DNA of 64,000 nt, taken from NCBI GenBank assembly GCA_022702705.1, contig CM040423.1, positions 112,580,738-112,644,737 on the forward strand, written 5' to 3'. This document shows positions 44,485-56,175 of this stretch, one piece after another (within the stretch, counting starts at the first letter, position 1; the number at the start of each line of letters is the position of its first letter). The notes beneath the pieces were generated by a model. It saw only the letters and a program-made list of their open reading frames with translations, was not told the DNA's origin and did not search any database. A program made the position numbers and the translations under genes. Source of the DNA: Papilionanthe hookeriana x Papilionanthe teres (Eukaryota > Streptophyta > Magnoliopsida > Asparagales > Orchidaceae).

Positions 44485-45770
44485 TCAAAAGGAGATTACA
44501 GGAGGACTAGGACACCCCAGTCTGATTCATTTATCTGCTCTTAAGGACATTAACCCCAACAAAGCCCCAAGTTTTGATGGTTTCACTTCTGCTTTTTACA
44601 TTACATGTTGGGACATTGTTAAAACTGAAGTTATTGCTGCTATTCAATGTTTTTTTAAAGGGGAGGATCCTGGAAAATATTTCATGGCTTCCACCATTGG
44701 CATAATTCCTAAAACCAATGATAAAACACATTGGAAGAACTTTAGGCCTATTTCCCTCACTTCTATCATTTCTAAGATTATTAGTAAGGTGACAGTGGCT
44801 AGATTGCAACCACATTTAAATCTTATCATTTCTCAACATCAATCTACTTTTATTAAGGGTAGAGATATCTTTGACAATATTTTACTTGCTAAAAAAATTA
44901 TTGAGGATCTCAATAAAAAGTGCAGGGGAAGCAACATGGTTCTCAAATTAGATATCAGGAAGGCTTTTGATACAATCAATTGGGATTTCATTATTAATAT
45001 CCTTCTTACTCGTTGTTTTGACATATCTTTTTACAAGCTTATTAAGAGATGGCTTTCTATAAATTACTATACTATTTTGGTTAAAGGTAATACTTATGGT
45101 TTTTTCTCTGCAATGACAGGTACTAAGCAAGGAGACCCACTCTCCCACACCATTTTTATTATTTCATTTCATTACTTTTCTCAACTCCTCAACCATTATC
45201 AAAAGAATCATCCACACACCCAATTCTCTCATTAGGCTAACTTGTTGGTTAGCCACTTGACTTATGCTGATGATGTTATCATTTTTTCTAATGCTTCCAA
45301 GGCTTCTTTCAAACGCTTAATGTAGGTGTTGGATGACTTACAAAGTTGCTCTGGTATGGCTTTTAATGGGGAAAAATGCCTTTTGTACTTTGGCAAGCAT
45401 GTCAATAGCCATATTATAACTTGGGCTACCACTTTCACCGGATATAAACAGGAGTCTCTCCCTCTTAAGTACCTTGGTGTTAATTTGCTAAGGGGAAAGA
45501 GAAAATAGGTTCAGATGGATGATGTTATAGATAAAATTAAGAAAAAAATTGATGATTGGAGAAATGTTTTTCTTTCTATTGGGGGTAGGTTAACTCTGCT
45601 CTTTAGTGTTCTCCAAAGTATCCCTCTTTATGTTTTGCAAGTACCTAATCCCAAAAAAAGAACTCTTAACATTTTTCATAAGGTTTTCAATAAGTTTTTA
45701 TGGGCTAGAGGTGGAGCTAAAAAAATTTGGTTTACTTGGAACAAAATTTGCAAACCAAAGAGATGAGGGG
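44485..45770 (+). pseudogene. L1 LINE reverse transcriptase
   Basis: Motifs in order: DINPNKAPSFDGFTSAFY (about 44,548), NFRPISLTSIISKII, STFIKGRDIFDNILLAKK, VLKLDIRKAFDTINWDFI (first catalytic Asp, about 44,950), GTKQGDPLS (45,120), a TAG at 45,235, LTYADDVIIFSNA (YADD 45,263-45,274) in another frame, SLPLKYLGVNL (45,460), a TAG at 45,507, then the thumb-like KKIDDWRNVFLSIGGRLTLL to 45,766. The catalytic residues remain but several stops break it. Confidence 0.9.
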
Positions 45771-47215
45771 GTCTGGTTTTAAGGATTTGCATCACATTGT
45801 GGAAATTAATATGTGCAAACTTTGGTTCAAATTTCATTCTAGGGTTTCCCTTTGGTCCATTTAGGTGCATCAAAAGTACTGCTGTGCTTTTCACCCTTCT
45901 CATGTTAGCTGGAAAACTGGTGACTCAAAATTTTGGAAAGCTATACTCAAGGCAAGATCCATGGCCAGTAAGTTCATTTTTTGGGATCTGGGAGAAGGTT
46001 TATTGTCCCTCTGGCTTGATGATTGGGGCATTCCTTTACTTCAAGATCTCCCTCACCCTCCTCATACTAATCTCTTAAATGTTGCTGATTGTTGGAAGCA
46101 AGGTGAGTGGGATGTGGATTGCCTTTGCTCACTTGTTGGGGAGCAACATGCTCTCCAGATTTCTAATATGCCTATTCAGGCTCACGAAAAGGATATTCCT
46201 ATATGGAAAAATGCTCCTTCTCAGTGTATTAGTAAACTTATTTACACTAAGAATCATTCTTTTGATGATTGGTTATGGGGCTCTTGTATTTGGGATAAAA
46301 AATTCTCTCCTTCCATCTCCTTCTTCCTCTAGAGATATTTTTCAACCATGCTGCCCCTTGATGATATTTTGAAGCTCAAAGGGTTGAGGCTTGCTTCTGT
46401 TTGCCCTCTTTGTAAGGCTTCAGAGGAAAACTGCACTCACCTGTTCTTTAACTGTACTTACTCTGTAAAAGTCTAGGACTACTTTGGTTCTCATTTTGGT
46501 ATCAGGTGGAATCATAGGAACTCTTTGGGTAACTACTTAGGGAAGTGGAGACTTATTGTTGGCTTTAGTGATAGTCTTCTTTCTTTCCCTCTAGTGGTTC
46601 TTTGGTTTCTGTGGAATGCCAAAAATGGTTTTAAGTACTGCAAAAAACCCCCCTCTCCTCTTACCACTACCTCTTATATCCTTGCCTATTTTCATAAATC
46701 TTCTAAGTTTGATGCTAATGCTCCACACCTTGCTAATATAACTAGACCACCTGTATTAGTTTATTGGAAACCCCCTCCTTTGGGTTGGATTAAAGTTAAT
46801 GTGGATGGTAGTTGGTCACCCCAAACTGCTGCTGTTGGGGGTATTTTCAGAGACCATTTAGATAAATGTCTGTGCTATTTCTCCTCCACTGCACTGGCTG
46901 ACACTCCTCTCTTTGGCTGAGTGTTGTGCTGTTCTTTTGGCTATTATAATTGTGGTTTCTTTAGATTTAAACACATTTATGTGGAAACTAACAAACAAAG
47001 CCTCTATAATATGCTTTCTCGAAACTCCTCTCCTCTATGGAAGCTTCTCTATCTCTTTAACAAGATTAATGCTTTAATTTCAAAACCTCAATTAAATTTC
47101 ATTTAGTGTTTTATTTACAAGAAGGGGAACTCTACTGCTGACCGATTAGCTCGATCAGCTGGTCATGTACCCTTTGTGGGGTTATCCCCCCTTCCTATCT
47201 TCGTTCTCATCTAAT
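45771..47215 (+). pseudogene. L1 LINE zf-RVT and RNase H region
   Basis: Frame 45,865-46,332 (KARSMASKFIFWDLGEGLLS, LWLDDWGIPLL) leads to a zf-RVT-like knuckle at 46,372-46,470: LKLKGLRLASVCPLCKA, then CTHLFFNC. RNase H starts at VNVDGSWSPQTAAVGGIFRD (about 46,795) and ends TADRLARSAGH (about 47,145). A frame change lies near 46,920, so the first Asp (DGS) and the later VETNKQS segment (Asp replaced by Asn) are in different frames. Confidence 0.82.
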
Positions 47216-48040
47216 TGGGGATTCTTTCAAATTACCTTATGTCAGAGCTTAAACTGCCTTTCTATATTATGTTTTGTTATCCAATTTTGATGTTGCAGAT
47301 TTATGGATCTTTTGAGTGGAGATCTGCTACTTTTTGGACTTCTAGGCTCTCTCCATTTGTTTATTTAGGTTTGATGCATCAGAGGATAAGTTTTAATCAT
47401 TTACTGTGTTTTATATATGCTGCAGATACTTCCCTTAGTCTGCATTCTCATCTTTTCTACATCAGGATCTGCTGCCATTTATCTTATTTTGAAACTAATT
47501 CAGCTTTGGCACTTTTCTAGTTTCCTCCTGTCTCCTGCTCTGATGTTAGTTTAATTGTTTAGAATTGTTGTGCTGCTCGTGACTGTACCTTTAGAAGCTT
47601 CAATACTCCCTTCCCATTTCTGTTTCTCTCTGCACACTGCTGTTGGTTTATGTTCTTCTACTGGACTTGTGGCTAGAGGTTGTTACTTCGACTGCTGAGT
47701 ATTATTTCTCATGAGGGGCTTCTGCTTCCTGGACTGTTGGGAACTGAGTTATTGGAGGACTCACTGAACTATATTGACCACTACAAAATATGCTTTCTGC
47801 GTTACTATACAAACATTTACTGCACTTCTTTCATTTTGTTTACTTTAGGCCTTTTGATTTACTTGTATAATTTACATGTACATGTAACTTTTGGATCCTT
47901 CTTCTTTTGGGTATATTTTAATCTGGGAGGTGAAACCTCTAGGAGTGCATGTTTTTGTTGTTTTTTTTAGAACGAGGATTCACCTTCCATACTACACCTT
48001 TTATATTAACACGTAGGAAGTCATGAGAGCTCTTTCCCCA

Positions 48041-48045
<5 letters not shown>
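47216..48045 (+). other. 3' UTR of the plus-strand LINE
   Basis: T-rich, no coding; merges into a TG microsatellite at 48,046. Confidence 0.5.

Positions 48046-48081
<36 letters not shown>
48046..48081. repeat. (TG)n microsatellite between two LINE tails
   Basis: About 18 TG units. The plus LINE ends on its left and the reversed LINE ends on its right. Confidence 0.95.
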
Positions 48082-48082
<1 letters not shown>

Positions 48083-50685
48083 AAGAAACCCAGAGGGAAT
48101 TTTATTGATCCATAAAAGTAATTACATGGGGGAGATGATCCACTAAACCCAACGCATACGAAAAACACAATAAAGGATCCTCTACCCCCAAATAAAAATA
48201 CAACACACTCTCAAAATAAATTCATGGAGCCAAAAAACAAACATTAATTACTAGCATTTCTGATGTAAGGCAGATGCAAAAAATCTCACTGTAGCCTCCT
48301 CCATAAAGCAGTTGACGGTTTCACGTCTACCTGAGCCTTGTCCAAGTGAGCTCCAACTTTAGCTGACAGTATGCGATGGAATTACCCTCTTTGTAAGCAA
48401 AATTCCATGTTACTTGTAAAACTTGCACCAGCAACTTAATTCTTCTGATAAGATTTACCAAATACAAAAGGGGAGTGCATTTCTATTTAAGAAAATGAAT
48501 TATGGTGATACAACAAGTTTCAAAGATAATATGCTTCCATCCAAATGCAGCGACTATCAATGAAGCAAATAAAATAACCCACAGTTCAATTTCAATAGGA
48601 GATATCGCAATTATAGGTGTTGCAAAATTACATAAGTAAGAACCTCTATCATCTCTAATGACTCCACCAAAACCAACTCCATTTTCATGCCAACTCCATT
48701 CGCATTAAATTTCACCCATGGAATTGTTGATTTTTCCCACCACACCAATTGAATTAGAGATTGTTTATTTACAATGTTGTGTTCAATAACCTCTAAATTG
48801 TTCTTTATTTCGACAAGCAAATCATTCCAAAATTCCCATATCTCAACAATTTATAAATATATGTATTAACTTTCATAGCCACACCCCTTCGAGTATCCCT
48901 CCCTTCTTCCTGGCCATCCAAATAAACAACAAAAGGTAAAATATTTGACAAATGAAGTGGTCTAGCCTCCCCTTTCTTGAAGTCATTCCCAAAATCCTCC
49001 TTTGTTGGTGCATTCAACTTGATACCCAATTCAACACTATTAATATACCATATTTCCTCAGTAATAATGCATTTTAAGAAAAGATGTTTCATACTTTCTA
49101 CCTTTTGTTTGCATAACAGGCATTGTAAAGGGAGCCTAAGTCCCTTCAACTTTAAGATATAATCTAAAGGGAGTTGTGATTAAAGATTCCATAGGAAGAA
49201 TGACATAGAAGTCAATAAAGATCTATGCTAGATGATCTTGCCGCATTCCATAGAGTACCAAAAATAGAAATGATCATAAATAGACATAGTGGGGGATAAT
49301 GTTTTTTATGTTTGTATATCATTTTATCCTTCCTATTCTTAATGAAAGGGATCTTGAAAATGGACAAAGCACAAGTGTGTCTCGTTGTTTGCTCTAGTAA
49401 TTCTACATTCCAACTATCTCCCCACTAGCATTCGACCTCCTTGCCCTCAAAATTTAACTTAGGAAAGCAATCAGAGGTTCCAACTGAGGCCATGTATCTT
49501 TGCAAAATGATATTTGGCCATTTTCAAGCTCCATTATATAAGTTTCTTAGCCTCCTCCTTAGCATTGACCATGGATCTCTAAAATTTGGAGTGCCCAGTT
49601 ATATATGTAGTACAAGAGGACTGGGCACCTTTACAATATTTGCTTTCCATGAAATCAACCCATAGAGATTTATATTTTCAAAATTTTAACTAATGTTTAA
49701 TGGCGTTCACCTTGTAGCTTTATTGTAATTCACTGAAGCCTAATCCTCCAACATACATAGTTTTACACAGCTTTTTCCAAGAAGCACGCTTTTTATTATT
49801 TTTTTCCCCCGCCCATAAAAATTTATTGAAACATATTTCCATGAGCTTTTGTTTGTTTTTTATTCATATTTAGAGCCTAAGGAATGTAGGGGGATAAAAC
49901 TTAGAACACTTATAAGGATGGTAATTCTCCCTTCAAAGGATAAGAAAGAGTTTCTCCAAGGTAGTATTATGCCTTTAAGAGTCCACCACAATATCAAATT
50001 GGGTTTAAGGTACCCTGCCCTTCAAAAGATCTACTCCCATGTAATGTATATGTAGTTTTGAAATGGAAAAAACCTATGAAATGATGCAGACAATTGCTCT
50101 CTCTTGTTTTAACCCCTTTGCTAAATAAAATTTGGCATTTTGATTTACTGAACTTCATGCCTGATGACTCCTCAAAGTCTGATAGAACTTTAAACAATCC
50201 TTTGATTGAGTTCTTTGAAGAATTTGCAAATAGAATCATATCATCTGCATAGGCTAAATGATTAATCCCCATAGTAGATTTTTGATTATATGTAGTAAGG
50301 GATAAAAGATTTTAAGTTGATCTAGTAATCCAAATAAATAATCAAAAGCAAAAATAAATAGTGTGAGGCACAAAGGATCTCTCTGTTTAATACCACGAGT
50401 GGGGGAGAATCTGTCATATGTATTGCAATTCAGCATCACTGAGTAGGTGTTGTAACTCATCCATCTTGTGATCAAATTTATAGTTTGCAGATAAGCCTCT
50501 GCAATACAGTATTTTAATGATGAAATTCAATTCAATAGTGTCTTATGCCTTAATCACGTCTAACTTTATGATTAAGTTACCACTTCTTCATTTCTTATAC
50601 AAATCATTGACAAGTTCTTGAGCTTGAAGAATGTTGTTTGTGATAGATCTCCCTGGGATGAATGCAGATTAATTAGTCGATACAA

Positions 50686-50687
<2 letters not shown>
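48082..50687 (-). pseudogene. Reversed L1 LINE, 5' truncated in RT
   Basis: Minus strand: RT piece SAFIPGRSITNNILQAQELV (about 50,670-50,610), LDVIKA-stop-DTIE, TRGIKQRDPLC (about 50,400-50,370), LAYADDMILFANSS (YADD about 50,240-50,251), then a thumb region, a zf-RVT knuckle CLLCKQKVESMKHLFLKC (49,120-49,060) and an RNase H start WVKFNANGVG (about 48,720), after which it is decayed. 48,082-48,600 is the 3' UTR. The 5' end meets a TA microsatellite. Confidence 0.85.

Positions 50688-50766
<79 letters not shown>
50688..50766. repeat. (TA)n microsatellite at the LINE 5' break
   Basis: About 35 TA units, directly beyond the point where the reversed LINE loses RT similarity. Confidence 0.95.
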
Positions 50767-50769
<3 letters not shown>

Positions 50770-50860
50770 GAAATATTGAATATTAGAAAAACGTACTTGT
50801 ATGGCATATTGACTATAAGACATTACAGATCGGGGCGGCATTATTCGAAACGTCGAATTT

Positions 50861-52637
50861 TGAACCAAGGAAAAAATACCTATTTCTATGCCTTGATTTT
50901 TATTAAATTTTAAGGATATTATGCTTTAATGAAAGGTATTTTTGTGTTTTTGGATGTAGGTGATACAAAAATGTTCAAGAAGGAGAAAAAGAAGCAAAAA
51001 GGAGCAAAAAGGAGCAAAAAGGAGAAAAAATAGAGCCAAAATGCAAAATTGTCGAAATTATCGGCTCGGCGCCTAGGCGTCGAGTCCGACGCCTAAGCGC
51101 CACTCGATACGTAAACCGTTAAGTTTTCGACGACTTTCGGCGGTTATTTCGACCGTGCGAGCGGTTATCGGACCTTCTGAAGACTGACAGTTGTTCCTGG
51201 TTTATAAGACATGTGATACAATGTATTTGGACGCTTCAAAATAGTTTTAATCGCGAAGAGGTGCGATCCAAAGTGAAGAGGTGCGAAGAACTGGACACGG
51301 TGTCCGGCACCTAGGCGCCAGATTCCGACGCCTAGGTGCCAGACACACCTTCTAGAAGATTCATTGAATGTGGATACATTTTGAAGAGGTGCCTTGAGGC
51401 AACCCTTGAAGCCTATAAATAGGAGGGTATTCCTTCAGAGAAAACGCCCCATCTACCCCCTATCTAGAGTCCAACCTAGAGAGAGAATTAGAGAGATCAA
51501 ATTAGGGCCACCTTTTTACTTTCCTTCATAAATTAGTGAGTTTATTTTAGAGTTTGTATTTAGAGTTTGAAAGAGTTGGTGCATCTGTAGTTCATTACAC
51601 TGTGGAGTCAGTAGGAATCGAAGTTCGAAGAGAGAAACATCTAAGATAAGTATTTTTATTTTGATTCAAAGTTTATTTATTATGTTTTGTTATTTAATTT
51701 CAATGTGTTCTGAGTAGTTACTTTACTTTCTCCTTTCAATTATGAAAAGATAAATAAGATAATACAAAATTCATCAGAGAATTAAAAATCATATATTTTC
51801 AAAACATTGTGATGATATTAATATCTGGTTCTTAATTTACTATTTAAATCGGCCATTTAAATTGTTAAAACCCGTTGAAGAATTTTGAGACCTAGAAGGA
51901 GATGAATTCTTAACTTGTAGATATCACATGAATCCTCGGTAGTCGAAGGCCTTGTGCGGGTTACTCAAGGTGAAGTGCAAATAAATAGGAAGATGTTATA
52001 TATCGGGCGTAGAATTGATACGTTTTTAGAGTGACAGACTAAAATCTTATGATTTGGTTTATAGTAAAAGGAAAGGGTCACTAGTAGTAGGCCGACCATA
52101 CCACTCTCGACATCTAAGTAGTGTGAGCTTAGATTAACCCATTCTACTAACAATACATCGCGACTCGATCTATAAGCTAGCCAATTTTCTTGCACTCGGA
52201 TCAAAGGGTAAAGAATATGAATGCTTCTATTCGGCACAATACCATAAATTTATATTCTCCACGAATATTATCATTATCTTAGAAAATCTTGATTAATTGA
52301 AAGGGAGAAAGTTGCTTTCTTATTGCTATTTACATTAATTATTTTATTTCGCTTTATTATCGCATCTAGTAAATTAAAGATATTTTATTTTTGATTATAA
52401 AAGAAATACTTTAAAATAAAATAATTTAAAGATCTATAACTCTCTCCTCGTGGGAACGATACTGGGGTCTTTGTTTCAAAGCCCTATATTACTTGATACG
52501 ATACGTATACTTGCGTAGTACCCCTAGTGTGTAAAATATTTTCTATAAAATTATATTTATGTACACTAGCCGCTATTATTATCATATATTTTTTAAAGCA
52601 TTAATTAGTACGTTGATCTTCAGAGGACTTCGGGTCA
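50861..52637 (+). repeat. LTR C (Athila family, close to B)
   Basis: 1777 bp if it opens at TGAACCAAGGAAAAAATACC and ends CGGGTCA. TATA at 51,414. Palindrome pairs at 51,068-51,101 and 51,306-51,340. Conserved U5 block at about 52,486-52,523. Overall similar to LTR A but clearly more distant than the two A LTRs are from each other. Confidence 0.88.
51068..51340 (+). repeat. Two palindrome pairs in U3 of LTR C
   Basis: GGCGCCTAGGCGTC (51,068-51,081) with GACGCCTAAGCGCC (51,088-51,101), and GGCACCTAGGCGCC (51,306-51,319) with GACGCCTAGGTGCC (51,327-51,340); spacing 20 and 21 bp. Confidence 0.9.
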
Positions 52638-52696
52638 AGTTTTTGGCACCGTTGTCGGGAAGAAGATTTTAGTACGCATATATTTATATCGGGTCA
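52638..52696 (+). other. Primer site and short stub after LTR C
   Basis: TGGCACCGTTGTCGGGA (52,644-52,660) is a tRNA-Asp-type primer site. It is followed by ATTTTAGTACGCATATAT, as in element B, and stops at CGGGTCAA. LINE-flanking DNA follows, so no gag. Confidence 0.75.
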
Positions 52697-52736
52697 AACG
52701 ACTGCAGATGGATTGTGGGAATTTAGGCAATTATTT

Positions 52737-52759
52737 TGTGTGTGTGTGTGTGTGTGTGT
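52737..52759. repeat. (TG)n microsatellite
   Basis: About 11 TG units at the 3' end of the next reversed LINE. Confidence 0.95.
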
Positions 52760-54636
52760 ATAAGAAAAAGTTGTTTCTATTCCCTCAAAAAACTTTGGTT
52801 TACAAGTTTAAGATGGGGCACCTGAAGGAGGTCCCCATGAAGCAAAAAGGTAAGGGGGGAGGAGGAGATGAAGAAACAAAAACATACTGAGAGGACAGAC
52901 CCTGCTTAGCAAGCCAGTGAGTAGGTCTGTTACCTTCCCTAAAAATAAAAGAAAAATGTACATTGATCAATGTCATGAGATGTTTGATTTTGTGGAGACA
53001 AATATTGTGATGCCAAGCAGACTGGGTTCCCTCCTCCACAAGCTTGATCAGAACAGTAGAATCCACTTCCACCCAAGTGTGACCCAAGAGGCCCTTATGG
53101 CAAACCTAAGGGCTAAAAAAACAGCCACCAATTCAGCTTCTAAGGCATCAGCCACCACCACAGGAGCATGGAAGAATAACAGGCATGTCTCGGAGTGATT
53201 TCTAAATACACCTCCAATTCCAGCTTCTTTATCCAAGAAATTCTCATCAGTGTTAACTTCAATCGTAAAAGACATGGGAGGTTTCCAAAAAATAGTACAA
53301 ACCCTTGGTGGGCTCTTTGCCCAATAGCAAAGTAATTAAGGATGTTGGGGAAGTGTTTGTACTAAATTAACTTTTGAGTAAAGATGATGCAGTTGTTCAC
53401 CAGTGTTGCCACAGCAATGGGTTTTCCTTGAAATTTAAACTAGTTTCTAGCCATCCAAAGGAACCAGGAAACAATCAAAGGGACCACCCCAATCTTACTA
53501 GAGCACTAACTAGGCCAGCAGGCATGGAGAAGATCCCATTGGAACAACTCTCTTTTAATGATCATTTTACTCAGTAGACCCTGCCAAACATGTTGAGAAA
53601 ACTTACACCCAAAGAAGAGATGAGGCACAAATTCCTCCTCCTCAGAACAAATCCAACATCTTGAGGGTCCCCTAAGGCCCTTGAGCTTTAATATATCATC
53701 AGTTGGAAGAAGCTTGAGAAAAACTCTCCAACAGAAGAAAGACATGGATGGTGACAAGTATTTATTCCATATTACCTCCCCCCATGGAATCTGGTCCCAA
53801 CTAAAACATTTGGCATAAACAGCTTTGGTAAAGCTCTGGCAACAGTGGGTTTGCCAAATAACTTTATCAGGCCAACTTTTATCAAAAAGAAGACTAGTAA
53901 TTTACTTCACAACAGGACCCTGAACAATAGATTGAAGGATGGGAAGTGACCACCTGATGTCAATCCAATAATCAACAACTTTGAGTTTGAGATTAGGGGG
54001 TTCACTGCCAGGGAGAAGCCACTCCTTGGGGCACCAATTATCCAGCCAAAAGAGAAGGTCCCCACATCCTAGATCCCAAATATACAAATCTTCTGCTATA
54101 CTTCTTACTTGGAGCATTTTGACCCATAATTTGGAGTCCCCTAGTTTTCTAATAATCTGAGAGCGATGGAGGTCTTTTCAATACTTACCCAACATTAATT
54201 TTGCCCATAAAGAGGTTCGTGACCTGAATTTAATCCATAGCTTGCAAAAATTAACTTGCTGCAGTTGAAAAAGACCCTTAAAACCCAAGCCACTAGCCAC
54301 AGTAAGCTTGGCCACTTTCTGCCAAGAAACCCAATGCATCTGCTGCCTTTACCCAGACCACAAGAACCTGTTGAAAGCCCTTTCTAATTGTAATTGAGTG
54401 CTCTTTTTCATGGCAGTCATTTGGAGAATGTAAGAGGGAAAGGTTGTAGGTATGCTCTTAAGGATGGTATTCTACCTCCATTAAAAAGAAAAGATTGGGT
54501 TTAAGAGGAAAGATATGAGTGGATTTTATTGAGAATTTCATCAAATTGGCATTGTTTGACTCTACATGTAATGAGCTGAACACCAAGATACTTAATAGGG
54601 AGTTGGGTATGGGTGAAGCCAGTAAAGTCTAAAGCC

Positions 54637-54641
<5 letters not shown>
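52760..54641 (-). pseudogene. Reversed L1 LINE (thumb, zf-RVT, RNase H)
   Basis: Minus strand: LPIKYLGVQLI at about 54,600-54,568 (end of RT), LYIWDLGCGDLLFWLDNWCP (about 54,080), a knuckle CWICSEEEEFVPHLFFGC (about 53,660-53,605), and RNase H with VNTDENFLDKEAGIGGVF (53,255), EAELVAV (53,145), VEVDS (53,070) and PTHWLAKQG (52,910, His where Asp is usual). Frameshifts between pieces. RT catalytic part absent. 5' end at a TA microsatellite. Confidence 0.87.

Positions 54642-54718
<77 letters not shown>
54642..54718. repeat. (TA)n microsatellite at the LINE 5' break
   Basis: About 38 TA units, just upstream of the truncated LINE. Confidence 0.95.
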
Positions 54719-54720
<2 letters not shown>

Positions 54721-54834
54721 ATAGCATATAAATAGGGGAACTTGAAACGTTGAAATCCAATTTATGTATAAGAAATCCCAAAAGAAAAGACTCATCTACG
54801 ACCTGCATAGTTGTTGTTTAATGAGTTCCTTTTT

Positions 54835-55330
54835 TTTGCATCGTAGAAGAATGTCTTGCCCATCATGCATGTTGGGCGACCAGTGGGATCCTTTTTCGAG
54901 TTGCGATGCAGAGAAAAGCTGTCTTAATATTTCGTAGCAGGTGACCAACAAGACCTTCTTTGGTGTTGCAGTAAAAAAGAAATTCGTCCCCATCTTGCGT
55001 AGCTAGAGACTAATGGGATCCACTTTCAAGTTACCAAATAGAAAAAATTCATCCCCGTCTTGTGTTGCAGGCATCCAACGGGATCTTCTTTGGTCTTGTA
55101 GTGCAAAAAATAATCGTCATCGTTATGCATAGAGGAAAGTCATACACTTTCTGCTTAACATGCAACCAATAAGATCTTCTTTCGTATTGTAGTGTAGAAG
55201 AAAGTCATCCCTATCCTGTGTAGTAGGGAAGCAATGAGATCTTCTTTTGTGTTGTGTTGCAAAGGAAAGTCACCCCCATCCTATGTAGTAGGCGACCAAC
55301 AGGTTCTTCTTTCACTCTACAATGTGCATT
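54835..55330. repeat. Minisatellite, about 65-bp period
   Basis: GGGATC/AGATCTTCTTT words at about 54,885, 54,951, 55,015, 55,080, 55,171, 55,237 and 55,301 (steps 66, 64, 65, 91, 66, 64). Units also share GAAAGTCATCCCCATCC and TGTGTAGTAGG. Confidence 0.85.
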
Positions 55331-55644
55331 CTCCCTACGTTGATCTTGAACATTGAAGAATTGATGAAGGAATACTACAGTTTTCTCGTTGTATTTTTCG
55401 AGGGATATTAATGTGCTTCTGTGAAGGATATATCTCTTGTAGTATTTTACTAGCCTTTGTTGGTCTTAATGGATTTCTAATCATCCGATGTGTAATTTGT
55501 AGAGTGATAATGTATTTCTTTATATGTCTTTGACATTTCTTCTAAGGTTGTTGTGGCTTCTGAATCGTGTGAAATTCTGCAATTAATTAGCACATTCAAT
55601 ATTTATATAAAAGAATCATGTACCTTTGGATTCTTATTCCTTGT
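55331..55644. other. No recognisable feature
   Basis: Ordinary sequence between two tandem arrays; no gene. Confidence 0.4.
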
Positions 55645-55715
55645 ATCTTATGAGGCTCGTGTCTTCTTAGGCTCATGCCTTCTTAGGTGCATGCCTTCTT
55701 AGGATTATGCCTTCT
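55645..55715. repeat. Short tandem array, about 16-bp period
   Basis: CTTCTTAGGCTCATGC and variants, about 4-5 copies; looser copies (CCTTCTGAGGCTCG) continue to about 55,850. Confidence 0.75.
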
Positions 55716-55919
55716 AGGAGCTTGAAAATTGTCAGTGCCTTCTGAGGCTCGCAACCTTATTGAATCTTTGATACACATGTGCCTCCTAAGGCTTGTAGCC
55801 TTCTGAGGTCATTGATGTACATGTGTTTTTTGAGGCTTGTATCCTTGTGATGTATTTAAATGGAGACCCTGTCAAACACTTGCTTTCGTGAAGTCTTTCT
55901 AGTGAGGACTCTAGCCACT

Positions 55920-56175
55920 ATTAGCTTCCCATCAAGAAATGCCCCTTGGGCTCGTCTTCGAGGGGCATGATAGCTTCCCATCGAGAATTATCTCATATGC
56001 TAAACTATATATAGATATAAAATATTGCCATCAAGTCTTGCCTCTTGGCTTAACTTCCAAGGACATGACAGTTTCCCATTGAGACTTACCTCTTAGGCTG
56101 AACTTCTAGAGGTACATTGTCTTCCCATTGAGTCTTGCTTCTTGGGCTTGACTACCAAGGGTTTGGGTGGAGTCC
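55920..56175. repeat. Minisatellite, 49-bp period
   Basis: CTTCCCATC/TTTCCCATT words begin at about 55,925, 55,974, 56,023 (ATTGCCATC), 56,072 and 56,121: four steps of 49. Units share AAGTCTTGCCTCTTGGGCTT. Confidence 0.85.

Larger units (their letters stand above)
44480..48045 (+). mobile_element. Plant L1-type LINE, 5' truncated
   Basis: Begins inside the RT N-terminal region (about 44,485) and runs through RT, thumb, zf-RVT and RNase H to a 3' UTR ending at a TG microsatellite. No endonuclease or ORF1. About 3.5 kb of an element that would be about 6 kb. Confidence 0.85.

Noticed and set aside
50572..50868. Minus-strand ORF with a long Ile-Tyr repeat
   Set aside because: Translation of the TA microsatellite.
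52917..53577. Plus-strand ORFs at 52,917 and 53,374
   Set aside because: They are shadows of the reversed LINE RNase H and zf-RVT coding sequence.
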